Source: Harenicola maris (GTDB lineage Bacteria; Pseudomonadota; Alphaproteobacteria; Rhodobacterales; Rhodobacteraceae). Taken from it: DNA of 64,000 bases. The position numbers were made by a program, and so were the translations under genes. The DNA lies in NCBI GenBank assembly GCA_018524345.1, contig JADQAZ010000002.1:806001-870000 (forward strand). Direction: 5' to 3'. Shown here piece after piece: positions 1-8,648 of the stretch; positions within the stretch are counted from its first letter, which is position 1; each line of letters begins with the position of its first letter. Below the pieces are notes generated by a model. That model made no database searches and had not been told where the DNA came from. It saw only the letters and a list, made by a program, of their open reading frames with translations.

Positions 1-1
1 G

Positions 2-1264
2 CGGTTTCCGAACCCTGCGGAGCTGTTTGTGGTGCCGGATCACTACGTCTTTCGCATGTTGGTGAGCCAAGGCGTGCCGCTTGGCGATCTGGGCGTGGCG
101 CGGGTGGATGGCGGCGCGGTGGAGGCCGACCCGCGGGTGATTTTCCGGCGCTTTGCCAAGCAGTATAAGCTGTTTCGCGGCACGCCTTCGGCGCTTTGGC
201 TGGACCATTCCTTTGAGCATGTCTTTGGCATCGATCAGGTGCTGGGCGAGGCGACGGCCGATGCGATCTATGACCATATCGAGGGCTGTCTGGCGACAGA
301 TGCCTACCGCCCCCGCGCCCTGTTCGAGAGGTTCAACATCGAGCTGCTGGCCACGACCGAGGGGGCCTTGGATGACCTGCGCTGGCACGCCGAGATCGCG
401 CAGAGCGGTTGGGGCGGGCGCGTTGTCACCACCTATCGGCCCGATGCGGTGGTGGACCCTGACTTCGAGGGGTTTGCGCAGAATATCGCGGAGTTCGGCG
501 CGCTGACCGGCGAGGATACCACCACATGGGCCGGATATCTGGCCGCCCATGTCAAACGCCGCGCGTTCTTTCGGGAACACGGCGCCACGGCCACCGATCA
601 CGGCCACCCCAGCGCCGTTACCGCCGATCTGCCCCGCGCCGAGGCCGAGGCGCTCTTTGCCAAGGTTGTCTCCGGCGTGTTCACCCCGCAAGAGGCGGAG
701 CTGTTCCGCGGCCAGATGCTGACCGAGATGGCGCGGATGAGCCTTGCGGACGGGATGACCTTGCAAATTCACGCGGGCTCGCGCCGGAACCATTCGGCGG
801 GGGTGTTTGCGCAATTCGGCCGCGACAAGGGCTTCGATATTCCGGGGCGGACCGATTACGTTGCCGCCCTGAAGCCCATGCTGGATGCGGTGGGGATGGA
901 GCCGGACCTGACGATCATTCTGTTTACGCTGGACGAGACCGCCTATGGCCGCGAGCTGGCCCCCCTTGCAGGAGCCTATCCGGCGCTGAAGCTCGGCCCG
1001 CCTTGGTGGTTCTTTGACAGCTATGAGGGGATCAAACGGTTCCGCGAGGCCACGACAGAGACCTGCGGGTTCTACAACACCGCCGGTTTCAATGATGACA
1101 CGCGGGCGTTTTGTTCGATCCCCGCGCGCCATGATGTCTCGCGCCGTTCCGACTGTGCCTATCTGTCCGAGCTGGTGACGACGGGCCGCTTGCGCGAGGG
1201 GGATGCCTTTGAGGTGGCCCATGACCTTGCCTATGGGCTTGCCAAAACCGCCTATCACCTGTGA
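2..1264 (+). CDS. uxaC: Glucuronate isomerase, 5' end outside the window
   Basis: UxaC converts D-glucuronate to D-fructuronate (and galacturonate to tagaturonate), the first cytosolic step of hexuronate catabolism. The reading frame is open from base 2 and reads RFPNPAELFVVPDHYVFRML, a typical internal UxaC segment; the family is about 470 residues, so roughly 50 N-terminal residues are missing. About 420 residues are visible, including the motifs HAGSRRNHS, LGPPWWFFDS and GFNDDTRAFCSIPARHDVSRR that are characteristic of the C-terminal half of this amidohydrolase-fold family. The gene ends 16 bp before a fructuronate-reductase-like gene, which supports the assignment. The GTG at base 29 is internal and not the true start. 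Confidence 0.93.
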   Translation, partial: RFPNPAELFVVPDHYVFRMLVSQGVPLGDLGVARVDGGAVEADPRVIFRRFAKQYKLFRGTPSALWLDHSFEHVFGIDQVLGEATADAIYDHIEGCLATDAYRPRALFERFNIELLATTEGALDDLRWHAEIAQSGWGGRVVTTYRPDAVVDPDFEGFAQNIAEFGALTGEDTTTWAGYLAAHVKRRAFFREHGATATDHGHPSAVTADLPRAEAEALFAKVVSGVFTPQEAELFRGQMLTEMARMSLADGMTLQIHAGSRRNHSAGVFAQFGRDKGFDIPGRTDYVAALKPMLDAVGMEPDLTIILFTLDETAYGRELAPLAGAYPALKLGPPWWFFDSYEGIKRFREATTETCGFYNTAGFNDDTRAFCSIPARHDVSRRSDCAYLSELVTTGRLREGDAFEVAHDLAYGLAKTAYHL

Positions 1265-1280
1265 CGACGAGGGAGAGATC

Positions 1281-2747
1281 ATGACCCAAGCGCCCCGCCT
1301 GACCCGAAGCGCCCCTGCGGCGCGGCCCGGGATTGTCCACCTTGGCCCCGGCGCGTTTTTCCGCGCCTTCAACGCGGTTTACACCGAGGAGGCCATGCAG
1401 GCCGAGGGCGGCGATTGGGGCATCATCGCCGTCAGCCTGCGCAGCGCGGCGGCGCGGGACCAGATGGGGCCGCAGGGCGGGGTGTTCACATCCGTTACGC
1501 TGGGCGCGGGGGAGATGGAGCCGCGGGTGATCGGCTCTGTCGTGGATGTTCTGGTCGCGCCCGAGGACCCCGCCGCCGTGATCGCCGCCATGGCCGATCC
1601 GGCGGTGAAGGTGGTTTCCCTGACCGTGACGGAGAAGGGATACTGCCATGCCCCCGCCACGGGGGCGCTGAATCTGGGTCACCCCGATATCGCCCATGAT
1701 CTGGCCCATCCCGATGCGCCGCGTTCGGCGGCGGGGTTCATCGTGGCGGCCCTTGCGGCGCGGCGGGCCTCGGGGGCGGCGCCCTTCACGGTGTTGTCTT
1801 GCGACAACCTGCCGTCGAATGGCGCCCTCGCCCGCGCCACCGTGGTGGAATTTGCGGCGCAAATGGATGCAGATCAGCGGGGCGGCGACTTGGCCGAGTG
1901 GATCACACAGAATGTGCCCTTTCCCGCCACCATGGTCGACAGGATCACCCCCGCCACCACCGGGGCGGATATCGCAAAGGTAGCCGAGGCGACGGGGCGC
2001 TATGACCCCGCCTGCGTGCTGCATGAGGGGTTCCGCCAATGGGTGATCGAGGATGACTTCGCCGCGGGCCGCCCCGCGTGGGAGGCCGCCGGTGCGCAAT
2101 TCGTCGCCAGTGTCGAGGCCCATGAGGTGATGAAGCTGCGCTGCCTCAACGGCACCCATTCGACGCTGGCCTATCTGGGCTACCTCGCCGGATATGAAAC
2201 CATCGCAGAGGCCGTGGCGGATGCGCACTTCGCCGCCCTTTGCACGCACCTCTGGCAGGAGGAGATCATCCCCACCCTGCAACAGCCGGTGGGCGAGGAC
2301 CTGCCCGCCTATTGCAGGGGGCTGATGGCGCGGTATCGCGATCCCTCGATCCGCCACCGCACATGGCAGATTGCTATGGATGGGAGCCAGAAATTGCCGC
2401 AGCGCCTGCTTGGGACCATTGCCGATAACCTTGCCATGGGGCGCAAGCCGCGCGGCCTTGCCCTCGCCGTGGCGGGGTGGATGCGCTACGTCGGCGGGGT
2501 GGATGAGGCGGGGCGCGAGATTGATGTGTGCGACCCCTTGGCCGCTGACCTGCGCGCCGCAAGCGACGGGGCGGAGGGCAGCGCCGCCAAGGTCGCGGCC
2601 CTTTTGGCGCAGCGGGCGGTGTTTGACGCCGATCTGGCGGCAAACGAGACCCTGCGCGCCCTGCTGGTGGAGGCCTACGAGCGGCTTGCCACCAAGGGCG
2701 TCAAGGCGACCCTGCGGGAAATGGCCGGCGACATGACATCCGGTTGA
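1281..2747 (+). CDS. uxuB: Mannitol dehydrogenase family oxidoreductase, likely D-fructuronate reductase
   Basis: A 488-residue polyol/hexuronate dehydrogenase. Given uxaC directly upstream, the likely reaction is NADH-dependent reduction of fructuronate to mannonate. The N-terminal nucleotide-binding loop is GIVHLGPGAFFRAF (about residues 17-30). The family's catalytic Lys-Asn-His signature is seen as K285, N290 and H293 in MKLRCLNGTHS. I chose ATG 1281 because GAGGGAGAG lies just before it and the fold starts there; an in-frame ATG at 1203 lies inside uxaC and would add a non-family extension. Mannitol or tagaturonate reductase activity cannot be excluded from sequence alone. Confidence 0.88.
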   Translation: MTQAPRLTRSAPAARPGIVHLGPGAFFRAFNAVYTEEAMQAEGGDWGIIAVSLRSAAARDQMGPQGGVFTSVTLGAGEMEPRVIGSVVDVLVAPEDPAAVIAAMADPAVKVVSLTVTEKGYCHAPATGALNLGHPDIAHDLAHPDAPRSAAGFIVAALAARRASGAAPFTVLSCDNLPSNGALARATVVEFAAQMDADQRGGDLAEWITQNVPFPATMVDRITPATTGADIAKVAEATGRYDPACVLHEGFRQWVIEDDFAAGRPAWEAAGAQFVASVEAHEVMKLRCLNGTHSTLAYLGYLAGYETIAEAVADAHFAALCTHLWQEEIIPTLQQPVGEDLPAYCRGLMARYRDPSIRHRTWQIAMDGSQKLPQRLLGTIADNLAMGRKPRGLALAVAGWMRYVGGVDEAGREIDVCDPLAADLRAASDGAEGSAAKVAALLAQRAVFDADLAANETLRALLVEAYERLATKGVKATLREMAGDMTSG

Positions 2748-2802
2748 AACAGGGGCGTAATGCGGGCACAACAGGGCCTGTTTGTTAAGACGGGAATGTA
2801 TC

Positions 2803-3654
2803 GTGAAGCTTTTGGTTCTGGGGGATTCCCATACCGCGTCGATCAAATTCGGCTGGGACGAGATCAAATCCGCGCATCCCGGTAAGGAGCTGAGCTTTTT
2901 CGCCCTTCCCGGCGAGCGCATCCGGCGGCTGGTTGTGCGCGAGGGGCGGCTTGTGATGTCCGAGAAGGCCCCGATGGGCAATCGCGCGAAGTTCGAGGCA
3001 GAGTTCCCCGCGGGCTATATTGATTTGCAGGATTACGACGCGGTGCTGCTGGTCGGGTTGATCGAGAATATGCACTCCCTGATCCTGAGCAATGCGGAAA
3101 CCGACCTGCCGATGCAGGCGGCGCAGCCCGCGCAGAGCGAGGGTCTCCTGAGCAAGCTGCGCCGGGGCAGGGGCACGGCAGCGGGCAGGCCCATCGGCAC
3201 CCGCGCCATGTTCGAGGCCGCTTGGGCCGATATTTTCCAGACATCCAAGCTCGAAACCCTGTTGCGGCGGCTGGACAAGATGCCGCCGACGCGGTGTTTC
3301 CTGACCATCAACCCCCATGTGACAGAGAAGATCACCTCGATCTCGAAAACCATGGGCCCCGCCTATCGCCGCGCGGCGAAGGAGCAGGCGGCCGTGGAGG
3401 TTCTGTCGCAGATCGCGGCGCAGGGGCTGGCGCGGAACCTGCCCGAGGGGGTGGAGCTGATCGCGCAGCCGGAGGAGACTGTTGTCTCCGGCTGTATGAC
3501 CGGCAGCCGTTTCACCTCGGGCGCCGAGAAATACTACGGCGAGGGGGAGACCTTCGGGAAGAAGGATATCTACCACGCGAACCGCGCCTATGGCATCCTG
3601 ATTTTGGAGGAGTTTTTTGCCAGACTGGCAGCAGATGAGGGACGCGACACATGA
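2803..3654 (+). CDS. SGNH-hydrolase-like protein of unknown substrate
   Basis: A 283-residue protein that opens with LLVLGDSHTASIKFGW. The GDSH element resembles the GDS(H/L) nucleophile block of SGNH/GDSL hydrolases, with the Ser next to the N-terminus. No signal peptide is seen. GTG 2803 is preferred as start: GGGA sits about 8 bp upstream and translation begins one residue before the core strand; a TTG at 2782 is an in-frame alternative. The stop overlaps the next start as ATGA, so the two genes are translationally coupled. Since the next gene is a GSCFA protein, which is also SGNH-like, both may act on the same surface glycan or lipid; this is inference. Confidence 0.6.
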   Translation: MKLLVLGDSHTASIKFGWDEIKSAHPGKELSFFALPGERIRRLVVREGRLVMSEKAPMGNRAKFEAEFPAGYIDLQDYDAVLLVGLIENMHSLILSNAETDLPMQAAQPAQSEGLLSKLRRGRGTAAGRPIGTRAMFEAAWADIFQTSKLETLLRRLDKMPPTRCFLTINPHVTEKITSISKTMGPAYRRAAKEQAAVEVLSQIAAQGLARNLPEGVELIAQPEETVVSGCMTGSRFTSGAEKYYGEGETFGKKDIYHANRAYGILILEEFFARLAADEGRDT

Positions 3655-4703
3655 CCAACCCCTATGAAAACCTTCCTGCCGACCGGTTCTGGCGCAGCGG
3701 CGTGGCGGCGCAGACGCCCTTCACCGTGCAGGACATCTATGCCAAGCGGTTTTCCCTGACCAAAACCGACAGGGTCGCCGTGGCGGGCAGCTGTTTCGCC
3801 CAGCATGTGGGCCGCAACCTGCGCGAGCGCGGCTTTGCCGTTGTCGATGTGGAACCGCCCCTTGCGGGGATGAGCGAGGCCACGGCCCATAGCTTTGGCC
3901 TGTCGATCTACTCCGCCCGCTACGGCAATATCTACACCGCGCGGCAGCTGTTGCAGCTTGTCGAGGATGCTTTGGCCGGGACGGTGCGCAGCGAGGATTT
4001 CTTTGAGAAAGACGGGCGGTTCTATGACGGCATCCGCCCCAATATCGAACCGGGGGGATTTGCCTCTCTGGAAGAGGCGATGATGCTGCGCCGCGCCCAT
4101 CTGGCGCAGGTGAAACAGATGCTCGGCGCGATGGATGTGTTTGTTTTCACCTTCGGCCTGACAGAGGCATGGCGGCGCAAGAAAACCGGCACGATCTATC
4201 CCGTCTGCCCCGGCGTGATTGCGGGGGAATTCTCTGATGCGGAGTTCGAGTTCGTCAATTTCAACTACGAACAGACCAAGGGCGATTTCGAGAAGGTGAT
4301 GAAGGTGATCGCGGCGGTGAACCCGCGGGTGAAATATATCACCACGGTCTCGCCCGTGCCCCTGACGGCGACGGCATCGGGCAACCATGTGCTGCCCGCG
4401 ACGACCTATTCCAAATCGGTGCTGCGGGCGGTCTGCGGCATGCTCTATGAGGAAAACCCGCAGCTGGATTATTTCCCTTCCTACGAGCTTGTCTCCGCCC
4501 CCTTCACCATGGGGCAGTTTTTCGAGAAGAACATGCGCTCGGTCACACCCGAGGGGGTGGGCAATGCGATGCGGGTGTTCTTTGAGGCCCATGACCCGGG
4601 TGGCACGCCCAAGGCGGAGCCTGCACAGGGCGCGGCGCCTGAGGGCGGGGAAGATGACCTCGTCTGCGAGGAAATCCTGCTGGAGGCCTTTGCCAAGGAT
4701 TGA
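3651..4703 (+). CDS. GSCFA domain protein
   Basis: A 350-residue protein with the family-defining motif in VAVAGSCFAQHVGRNL near residues 42-58, followed by the conserved segments GNIYTARQLLQL, FTFGLTEAW and TTVSPVPL. GSCFA proteins are related to SGNH hydrolases and often occur with polysaccharide genes, but no reaction is firmly established. No membrane segment or signal peptide is visible, so a cytosolic location is likely. The start ATG overlaps the stop of the preceding SGNH-like gene. The last 30 residues are acidic and Ala/Pro-rich and look like a flexible tail. Confidence 0.82.
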   Translation: MTNPYENLPADRFWRSGVAAQTPFTVQDIYAKRFSLTKTDRVAVAGSCFAQHVGRNLRERGFAVVDVEPPLAGMSEATAHSFGLSIYSARYGNIYTARQLLQLVEDALAGTVRSEDFFEKDGRFYDGIRPNIEPGGFASLEEAMMLRRAHLAQVKQMLGAMDVFVFTFGLTEAWRRKKTGTIYPVCPGVIAGEFSDAEFEFVNFNYEQTKGDFEKVMKVIAAVNPRVKYITTVSPVPLTATASGNHVLPATTYSKSVLRAVCGMLYEENPQLDYFPSYELVSAPFTMGQFFEKNMRSVTPEGVGNAMRVFFEAHDPGGTPKAEPAQGAAPEGGEDDLVCEEILLEAFAKD

Positions 4704-4796
4704 GCGGGCCTGCCGCGAATCCCGGAGCAAACACAGTCCCAAGGCCTGTGGATCACGGCGTGCGACTTCGCCGCGTCTTATATCACTGGGGGGATA

Positions 4797-4872
<76 letters not shown>

Positions 4873-4973
4873 AATGCTCGGCGGTGTATCCAGCCGGGCG
4901 GGTGATATCAAGCGAAAAAAACACGACTTGGTATCAGAATTTCGGCCCCATGCGAAACAGGGCCGAAGCGTGG

Positions 4974-5309
4974 TTAGCTGTCGTCATCATCCGATGCGAC
5001 ATCTGCGATTTCCTCAAGAGGAACCGTATCATCGTCATCGTCGTCTTCCAGAACGTCATCGCCCAGATCGACATCTGTATCATCATCGTCGAGAACCTCG
5101 ACATCAACGACATCATCATCATCCACTGCGGATTCTTTCGCAGTTGCCTCGGCAGATTTGGTTTTCAGCGCAAGGCTCGACTTTTTGCCGGTGTCGATTT
5201 CGACAACCTCGCCCGTATAGGGGCTGACGATCGGGTCACGGCCCAGATCATAGAAGCGCTTGCCGGTGGTGGGGCACAGGCGCTTTACGCCCCATTCTTC
5301 TTTCGGCAT
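4974..5309 (-). CDS. TIGR02300 family acidic protein
   Basis: A 111-residue protein typical of alphaproteobacteria. The N-terminus MPKEEWGVKRLCPTTGKRFY and the downstream SPYTGE form a conserved zinc-ribbon-like segment, and the family hallmark FYDL is present. The second half is extremely acidic, with several runs of 4-6 Asp. Function is unknown. ATG 5309 was chosen because the family starts at MPKEEWG; an ATG two codons upstream is possible. The tail is encoded by GAT/GAC repeats, which makes that part of the gene low in complexity. Confidence 0.85.
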   Translation of the reverse strand: MPKEEWGVKRLCPTTGKRFYDLGRDPIVSPYTGEVVEIDTGKKSSLALKTKSAEATAKESAVDDDDVVDVEVLDDDDTDVDLGDDVLEDDDDDDTVPLEEIADVASDDDDS

Positions 5310-5507
5310 GGTCATCCTCTTTCTTGAAAATCGGGTGCTGTTTGTGTGTTATCAGTCGCGCGAGGTGCCACACACGAGGCCCGTTGTAAAGGGGCGGCGG
5401 CGCAATAACCTCTGCGCGGGGGCTTTGCGCAAAAGGCGATTGTCGCGGGCGGCGGCTTTGCCTAGCTTTGGCACAGGTCCTTTCACCATTAGGTTTGGCA
5501 CGCTGTG

Positions 5508-6224
5508 ATGTCCTTTTTGCGCCCTGTTTCCCATCTTTCGCTGGCCGGTGCGCCGCCGGTGGAGGTTACCCTGCGCCGCTCGGCGCGGGCGCGGCGGCTG
5601 AGCCTGCGGATTTCGCGGATCGATGGCGCGGTGACGCTGACCCTGCCCAAACGGGTGCCCCTGCGTGAGGCGCAGCGTTTTATTGATGAAAAAGCCGAAT
5701 GGATTCGCGCCAACCTTGCCCAGCAGCCGGTGCAGGTGCTGGTCGGCCCCGGTGCTATGCTGCCGGTGGAGGGGGTGATGCGGCGGATCGAGGCCGGCGG
5801 CAAACGGGTGCAGATGCAGGGCGAGACCCTGCGCGTGCCCGAGGGCAGCGCGGCGCAGATGGCCGCCCGCCTTGCGGGGTTCTGCAAGGCCCGCGCACGC
5901 GACAGGCTGGCCGAGGCCTGCGATCACTACGCCGCCGCGCTGGGCCGCCCCTATGGCCGGCTGACCCTGCGCGACACACGCTCGCGCTGGGGCTCCTGCA
6001 GCTCGGCGGGGAACCTGATGTTCAGCTGGCGGCTGATTCTCGCCCCGCCGCAGGTGCTGGACTACGTCGCCGCCCATGAGGTGGCGCATCTGGCTCAGAT
6101 GAACCACTCGGCCGCCTTCTGGGCCGAGGTCCGCGCCCTGATGCCGGACTACGAGGCCCCGCGCCGCTGGCTGCGCGACGAGGGCAATGTGCTGCACTCC
6201 TACCGTTTCGAGGGGGCGGATTAG
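5508..6224 (+). CDS. YgjP-like (DUF45) metal-dependent hydrolase
   Basis: A 238-residue protein with the zinc motif HEVAH (residues 190-194) followed by a third ligand candidate H200 in MNHSAAFW, and the preceding RSRWGSCSS motif that is diagnostic for the YgjP/DUF45 metallopeptidase-like family. It should be cytosolic; the physiological substrate is not known. ATG 5508 is preferred; a GTG one codon earlier is also possible. It stands alone, between the divergent TIGR02300 gene and a GntR regulator. Confidence 0.85.
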   Translation: MSFLRPVSHLSLAGAPPVEVTLRRSARARRLSLRISRIDGAVTLTLPKRVPLREAQRFIDEKAEWIRANLAQQPVQVLVGPGAMLPVEGVMRRIEAGGKRVQMQGETLRVPEGSAAQMAARLAGFCKARARDRLAEACDHYAAALGRPYGRLTLRDTRSRWGSCSSAGNLMFSWRLILAPPQVLDYVAAHEVAHLAQMNHSAAFWAEVRALMPDYEAPRRWLRDEGNVLHSYRFEGAD

Positions 6225-6331
6225 GGGCGCCCTGCCCGGAAAAAACCCTTTGCGTGAAAAATCACCGGGGCAGGGGGGCGGCATCCCTTTCCCCCCTTGA
6301 CGCCCGCGCCAAGCGGGCATCATCTTGCGCC

Positions 6332-7003
6332 ATGCTTCCGCCAATGCCCATTATGCCAAGTGCCAAAGAGCCTGCCGCCCCCGTGGGTGCGGCCCATGAT
6401 CGGGTCTATCGCAGCCTGCGCACCCAGATCATGCAGGGCGAAATCGCCCCCGGCGTGGCCTTGACCCTGCGCGGGATCGGCGCGACCTATGGCGTGTCGA
6501 TGACCCCGGCGCGAGAGGCCGTGCGGCGGCTGGTGGCGGAAGGGGCGCTGTCTCTCTCTGCTTCGGGCCGCGTGTCGACGCCGGAGCTGACCAACGAGCG
6601 GATCGAGGAGCTGGTCGCCATCCGCTCCATGCTGGAAACAGAGCTTGCCACCCGCGCCCTGCCGCGCGCCCATGCGGCCCTGATCGACAGGCTCGCCGCG
6701 ATCAACACCTCGGTGATCGAGCGGGTGCGGGAGGGGGATCCCGTGGGCTATATCCGCCTGAACCTCGAATTCCACCGCACGCTCTATCGCCGCGCCCAAG
6801 CGCCCGCGATGTTGGCACTGGTCGAAACCGTCTGGCTGCAACTCGGGCCGACCATGCGCGCCCTCTACACCCGCATCTGGGAAGACCGCACACCGCGGCA
6901 CCACACAGATATTCTCGAGGCCCTGAACGCAGGCGACGAGCCTGCCCTGCGCCTCGCGATCCGGCAGGACGTCAGCCAAGGCCTGCGCAGGTTGATCAGT
7001 TAG
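6332..7003 (+). CDS. GntR family transcriptional regulator (FadR/FCD type)
   Basis: A DNA-binding regulator of about 223 residues. The N-terminal winged helix contains RSLRTQIMQGEIAPG and YGVSMTPAREAVRRLVAEG, the standard GntR recognition block. The C-terminal all-helical FCD ligand domain shows NLEFHRTLYRRA and HTDILEALNAGD, where the His residues normally coordinate metal and ligand. ATG 6332, 6344 and 6353 are all plausible starts; the frame stays open further upstream, but that part is Arg-rich and unlike the family. The ligand and targets are unknown. It is followed by a very strong hairpin. Confidence 0.88.
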   Translation: MLPPMPIMPSAKEPAAPVGAAHDRVYRSLRTQIMQGEIAPGVALTLRGIGATYGVSMTPAREAVRRLVAEGALSLSASGRVSTPELTNERIEELVAIRSMLETELATRALPRAHAALIDRLAAINTSVIERVREGDPVGYIRLNLEFHRTLYRRAQAPAMLALVETVWLQLGPTMRALYTRIWEDRTPRHHTDILEALNAGDEPALRLAIRQDVSQGLRRLIS

Positions 7004-7006
7004 GCG

Positions 7007-7043
7007 GCGGGGGCTTTTGGCCAGAATGGCCAAAAGCCCCCGC
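7007..7043. terminator. Perfect 17-bp inverted repeat between convergent genes
   Basis: Arms at 7007-7023 and 7027-7043 are perfectly complementary (GCGGGGGCTTTTGGCCA) around a GAA loop. It starts 4 bp after the GntR stop and lies between two convergent genes, so it probably acts as a bidirectional terminator or RNA 3'-end barrier, although no T tract follows. Confidence 0.75.
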
Positions 7044-7045
7044 GG

Positions 7046-7070
7046 ATCGGCCCGGCGAAGCCGGGTCGAT
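7046..7070. terminator. Second hairpin in the same convergent gap
   Basis: Arms 7046-7056 and 7060-7070 form 11 bp with one G-U pair and a GAA loop, followed by AAAAGATTTT. Together with the preceding inverted repeat it fills the space between the GntR gene and the glycosyltransferase gene. Confidence 0.5.
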
Positions 7071-7074
7071 AAAA

Positions 7075-7123
7075 GATTTTGTGCCTCCGGCGGGGATATT
7101 TAGCTCCAATAAGAAGCAGGGCG
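7075..7123. repeat. 3'-end dispersed element, copy A
   Basis: Reads GATTTTGTGCCTCCGGCGGG then GATATTT and, after 3 bp, TCCAATAAGAAGCAGGGCG. The element recurs at 11485, 25437 and 61203. Here it lies 15 bp beyond the stop of the minus-strand glycosyltransferase gene. Confidence 0.8.
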
Positions 7124-7137
7124 TTTTTTCGGGTGGG

Positions 7138-7893
7138 TTAGCTGCGGGGTTCCACCGGCGCGCCGAGGCCCTCTGCCTTGAAGGCGTAGGACCAGATTTC
7201 ATCGGCCACATGGGGCAGGTTTTTGCGGGTAAAACCGTGGAAGATGGTTTCCTCGAACCGGACCTCGCCCAGCCAGTGGGCCTGTTTCGGCAGCGCGACG
7301 GAGCGGATGCCGTTTTCAAAGCACCATTTCGCCAGCCGCACATCGACGAATTTCTGCGAGCTGGCCATATAGGCATAGGGCGGCACATCGGCGCCGCGCA
7401 TCAGGGCGGCATTGGTGGCGACCTGATCCACCACCACCGGCTGTTCCAGTGTTTCGTAGAAGCGGAAGGGCCTGCGGTGGTCGGCGATTTTCTCGCGGCT
7501 GTAGGTGAGCCATTTCAGCAGCCGTTTGGGCGAGAGGGAGGGCGCCGGTTTGGTATAGATCGAGGCGTGGTAGCCCCCGAGGAAGTGGCCTTTGCCGAGG
7601 GCCTCGAACCGCTCGATCGATTTGGCGATGAAATCGGCGGGGTAGATCAGGTCGTCATCGACGAAGAAGACGTAATCGGCATCCGAGGTATCGGGATAGA
7701 ATTTGCCCGCGTCCTTGGTGTCCTCATCCGGCATGATCTGTTTGACGTTGGCGTAGCTGGAGAGTTCCTCCAACGGGCCGTCATATTCATTCAGCACGAG
7801 GTTGATGCGATCCACCTGCGGAGCGAGGGTGGCGACGACCCGTGGCAGGTTGGAGCGGCGGGGCGGGTAGCTGGCCAGATTGGCGATGATCAT
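7138..7893 (-). CDS. GT-A-type glycosyltransferase-like protein
   Basis: A 251-residue protein with an N-terminal IIANLASYPPRR strand and a DxD-type metal/nucleotide-sugar motif in YVFFVDDDLIYP (D79-D81), followed by GGYHASIY. This pattern fits a small GT-A fold glycosyltransferase acting in the cytosol; the sugar donor is unknown. ATG 7893 is favoured because it overlaps the stop of the upstream sulfotransferase-like gene (ATGA) and the fold starts there. The pairing with a sulfotransferase-like gene suggests that both decorate a surface saccharide, which is inference. Confidence 0.7.
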   Translation of the reverse strand: MIIANLASYPPRRSNLPRVVATLAPQVDRINLVLNEYDGPLEELSSYANVKQIMPDEDTKDAGKFYPDTSDADYVFFVDDDLIYPADFIAKSIERFEALGKGHFLGGYHASIYTKPAPSLSPKRLLKWLTYSREKIADHRRPFRFYETLEQPVVVDQVATNAALMRGADVPPYAYMASSQKFVDVRLAKWCFENGIRSVALPKQAHWLGEVRFEETIFHGFTRKNLPHVADEIWSYAFKAEGLGAPVEPRS

Positions 7894-8621
7894 TGGCGAA
7901 GCTCCGGGCAATGGGGGCCAAGCAGGGCGGTGAGCTCCGGCGCGGCATGGCCCTTGATAAAGGCGAGCTGCTCTTGGGTAAAGCTCGGCAGGGGGAAAGG
8001 CTTTGGCTTTTCGCGTGGTGTTGCCTCCATAGCCGCGCCGCATCCTGTCAGCAGACGGCGCATGCGGCCCGATCCGCGTGACAGGTGCCCACCCGGCAGG
8101 TGGAAATCCGCAGAGCAGCGGCGCAGCCCGGCCCAGTCTGCGAGCTTTTCGATCTCTGCCTGCGGATCGGCGGTGATGGCGTCATAGACGACGATACGGC
8201 TGCGAAAGGCGGGCTGGGGCAGGGTCAGCAGGTTGATATAGAGGCTGTTCCAATACTCCAGCGGGTTCGCAAAGCTGAGGCAGGCGGTGCGCTGGGGATG
8301 CCGGTGGTGGATGGCAAAGCGGCTGAACAGGAAGGCCTCCCATTCTGTCGGGGCGTCGATATTGCGCCCGATTTCAACGCGGTAGCGATAGAGGGAGGTG
8401 AGGAAGCCGAGCGGCGAGCGGATCACCCCGATCAGGGGCACCCGCCCGTCGATCCAGCGGTTTGCCGCGCGCCGGCGGACCGGCACGGGCAGATGTTTCC
8501 AGCCATGGGCGTCAGGCGTGACCCGGCACCGGTAGTTTTGTTCCAGCAGATACTGGACGTAGTTCGTACCGGAGCGGAAGGCTCCGACCACGGCGATCCG
8601 CGGTTTTCCCAGAAGTGGCAA
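7890..8621 (-). CDS. Sulfotransferase-like P-loop protein
   Basis: A 243-residue protein whose N-terminus carries a 5'-phosphosulfate-binding-like loop, VVGAFRSGTNYVQYLL (residues 11-26), followed by the GVIRSPLGFLTSLYRYR segment that corresponds to the 3'-phosphate motif region of sulfotransferases. The acceptor is unknown. It lies 27 bp after the sdhA stop, the position where sdhB and small companion genes are usually found in related genomes, and is coupled by ATGA to the glycosyltransferase-like gene. Confidence 0.68.
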   Translation of the reverse strand: MPLLGKPRIAVVGAFRSGTNYVQYLLEQNYRCRVTPDAHGWKHLPVPVRRRAANRWIDGRVPLIGVIRSPLGFLTSLYRYRVEIGRNIDAPTEWEAFLFSRFAIHHRHPQRTACLSFANPLEYWNSLYINLLTLPQPAFRSRIVVYDAITADPQAEIEKLADWAGLRRCSADFHLPGGHLSRGSGRMRRLLTGCGAAMEATPREKPKPFPLPSFTQEQLAFIKGHAAPELTALLGPHCPELRQ

Positions 8622-8648
8622 GGGCAGGGCCTTTGTCTGTCAGTGGCA

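Noticed and set aside
1089-2981. A 630-codon antisense frame opposite uxuB
   Set aside because: Same GC-composition effect; the sense gene has all family motifs and the antisense frame crosses three gene boundaries.
4980-5130. ATC/GAT-rich tract, considered as a microsatellite or phase-variable site
   Set aside because: It encodes the acidic tail of the TIGR02300 protein, where Asp-rich composition is normal for the family.
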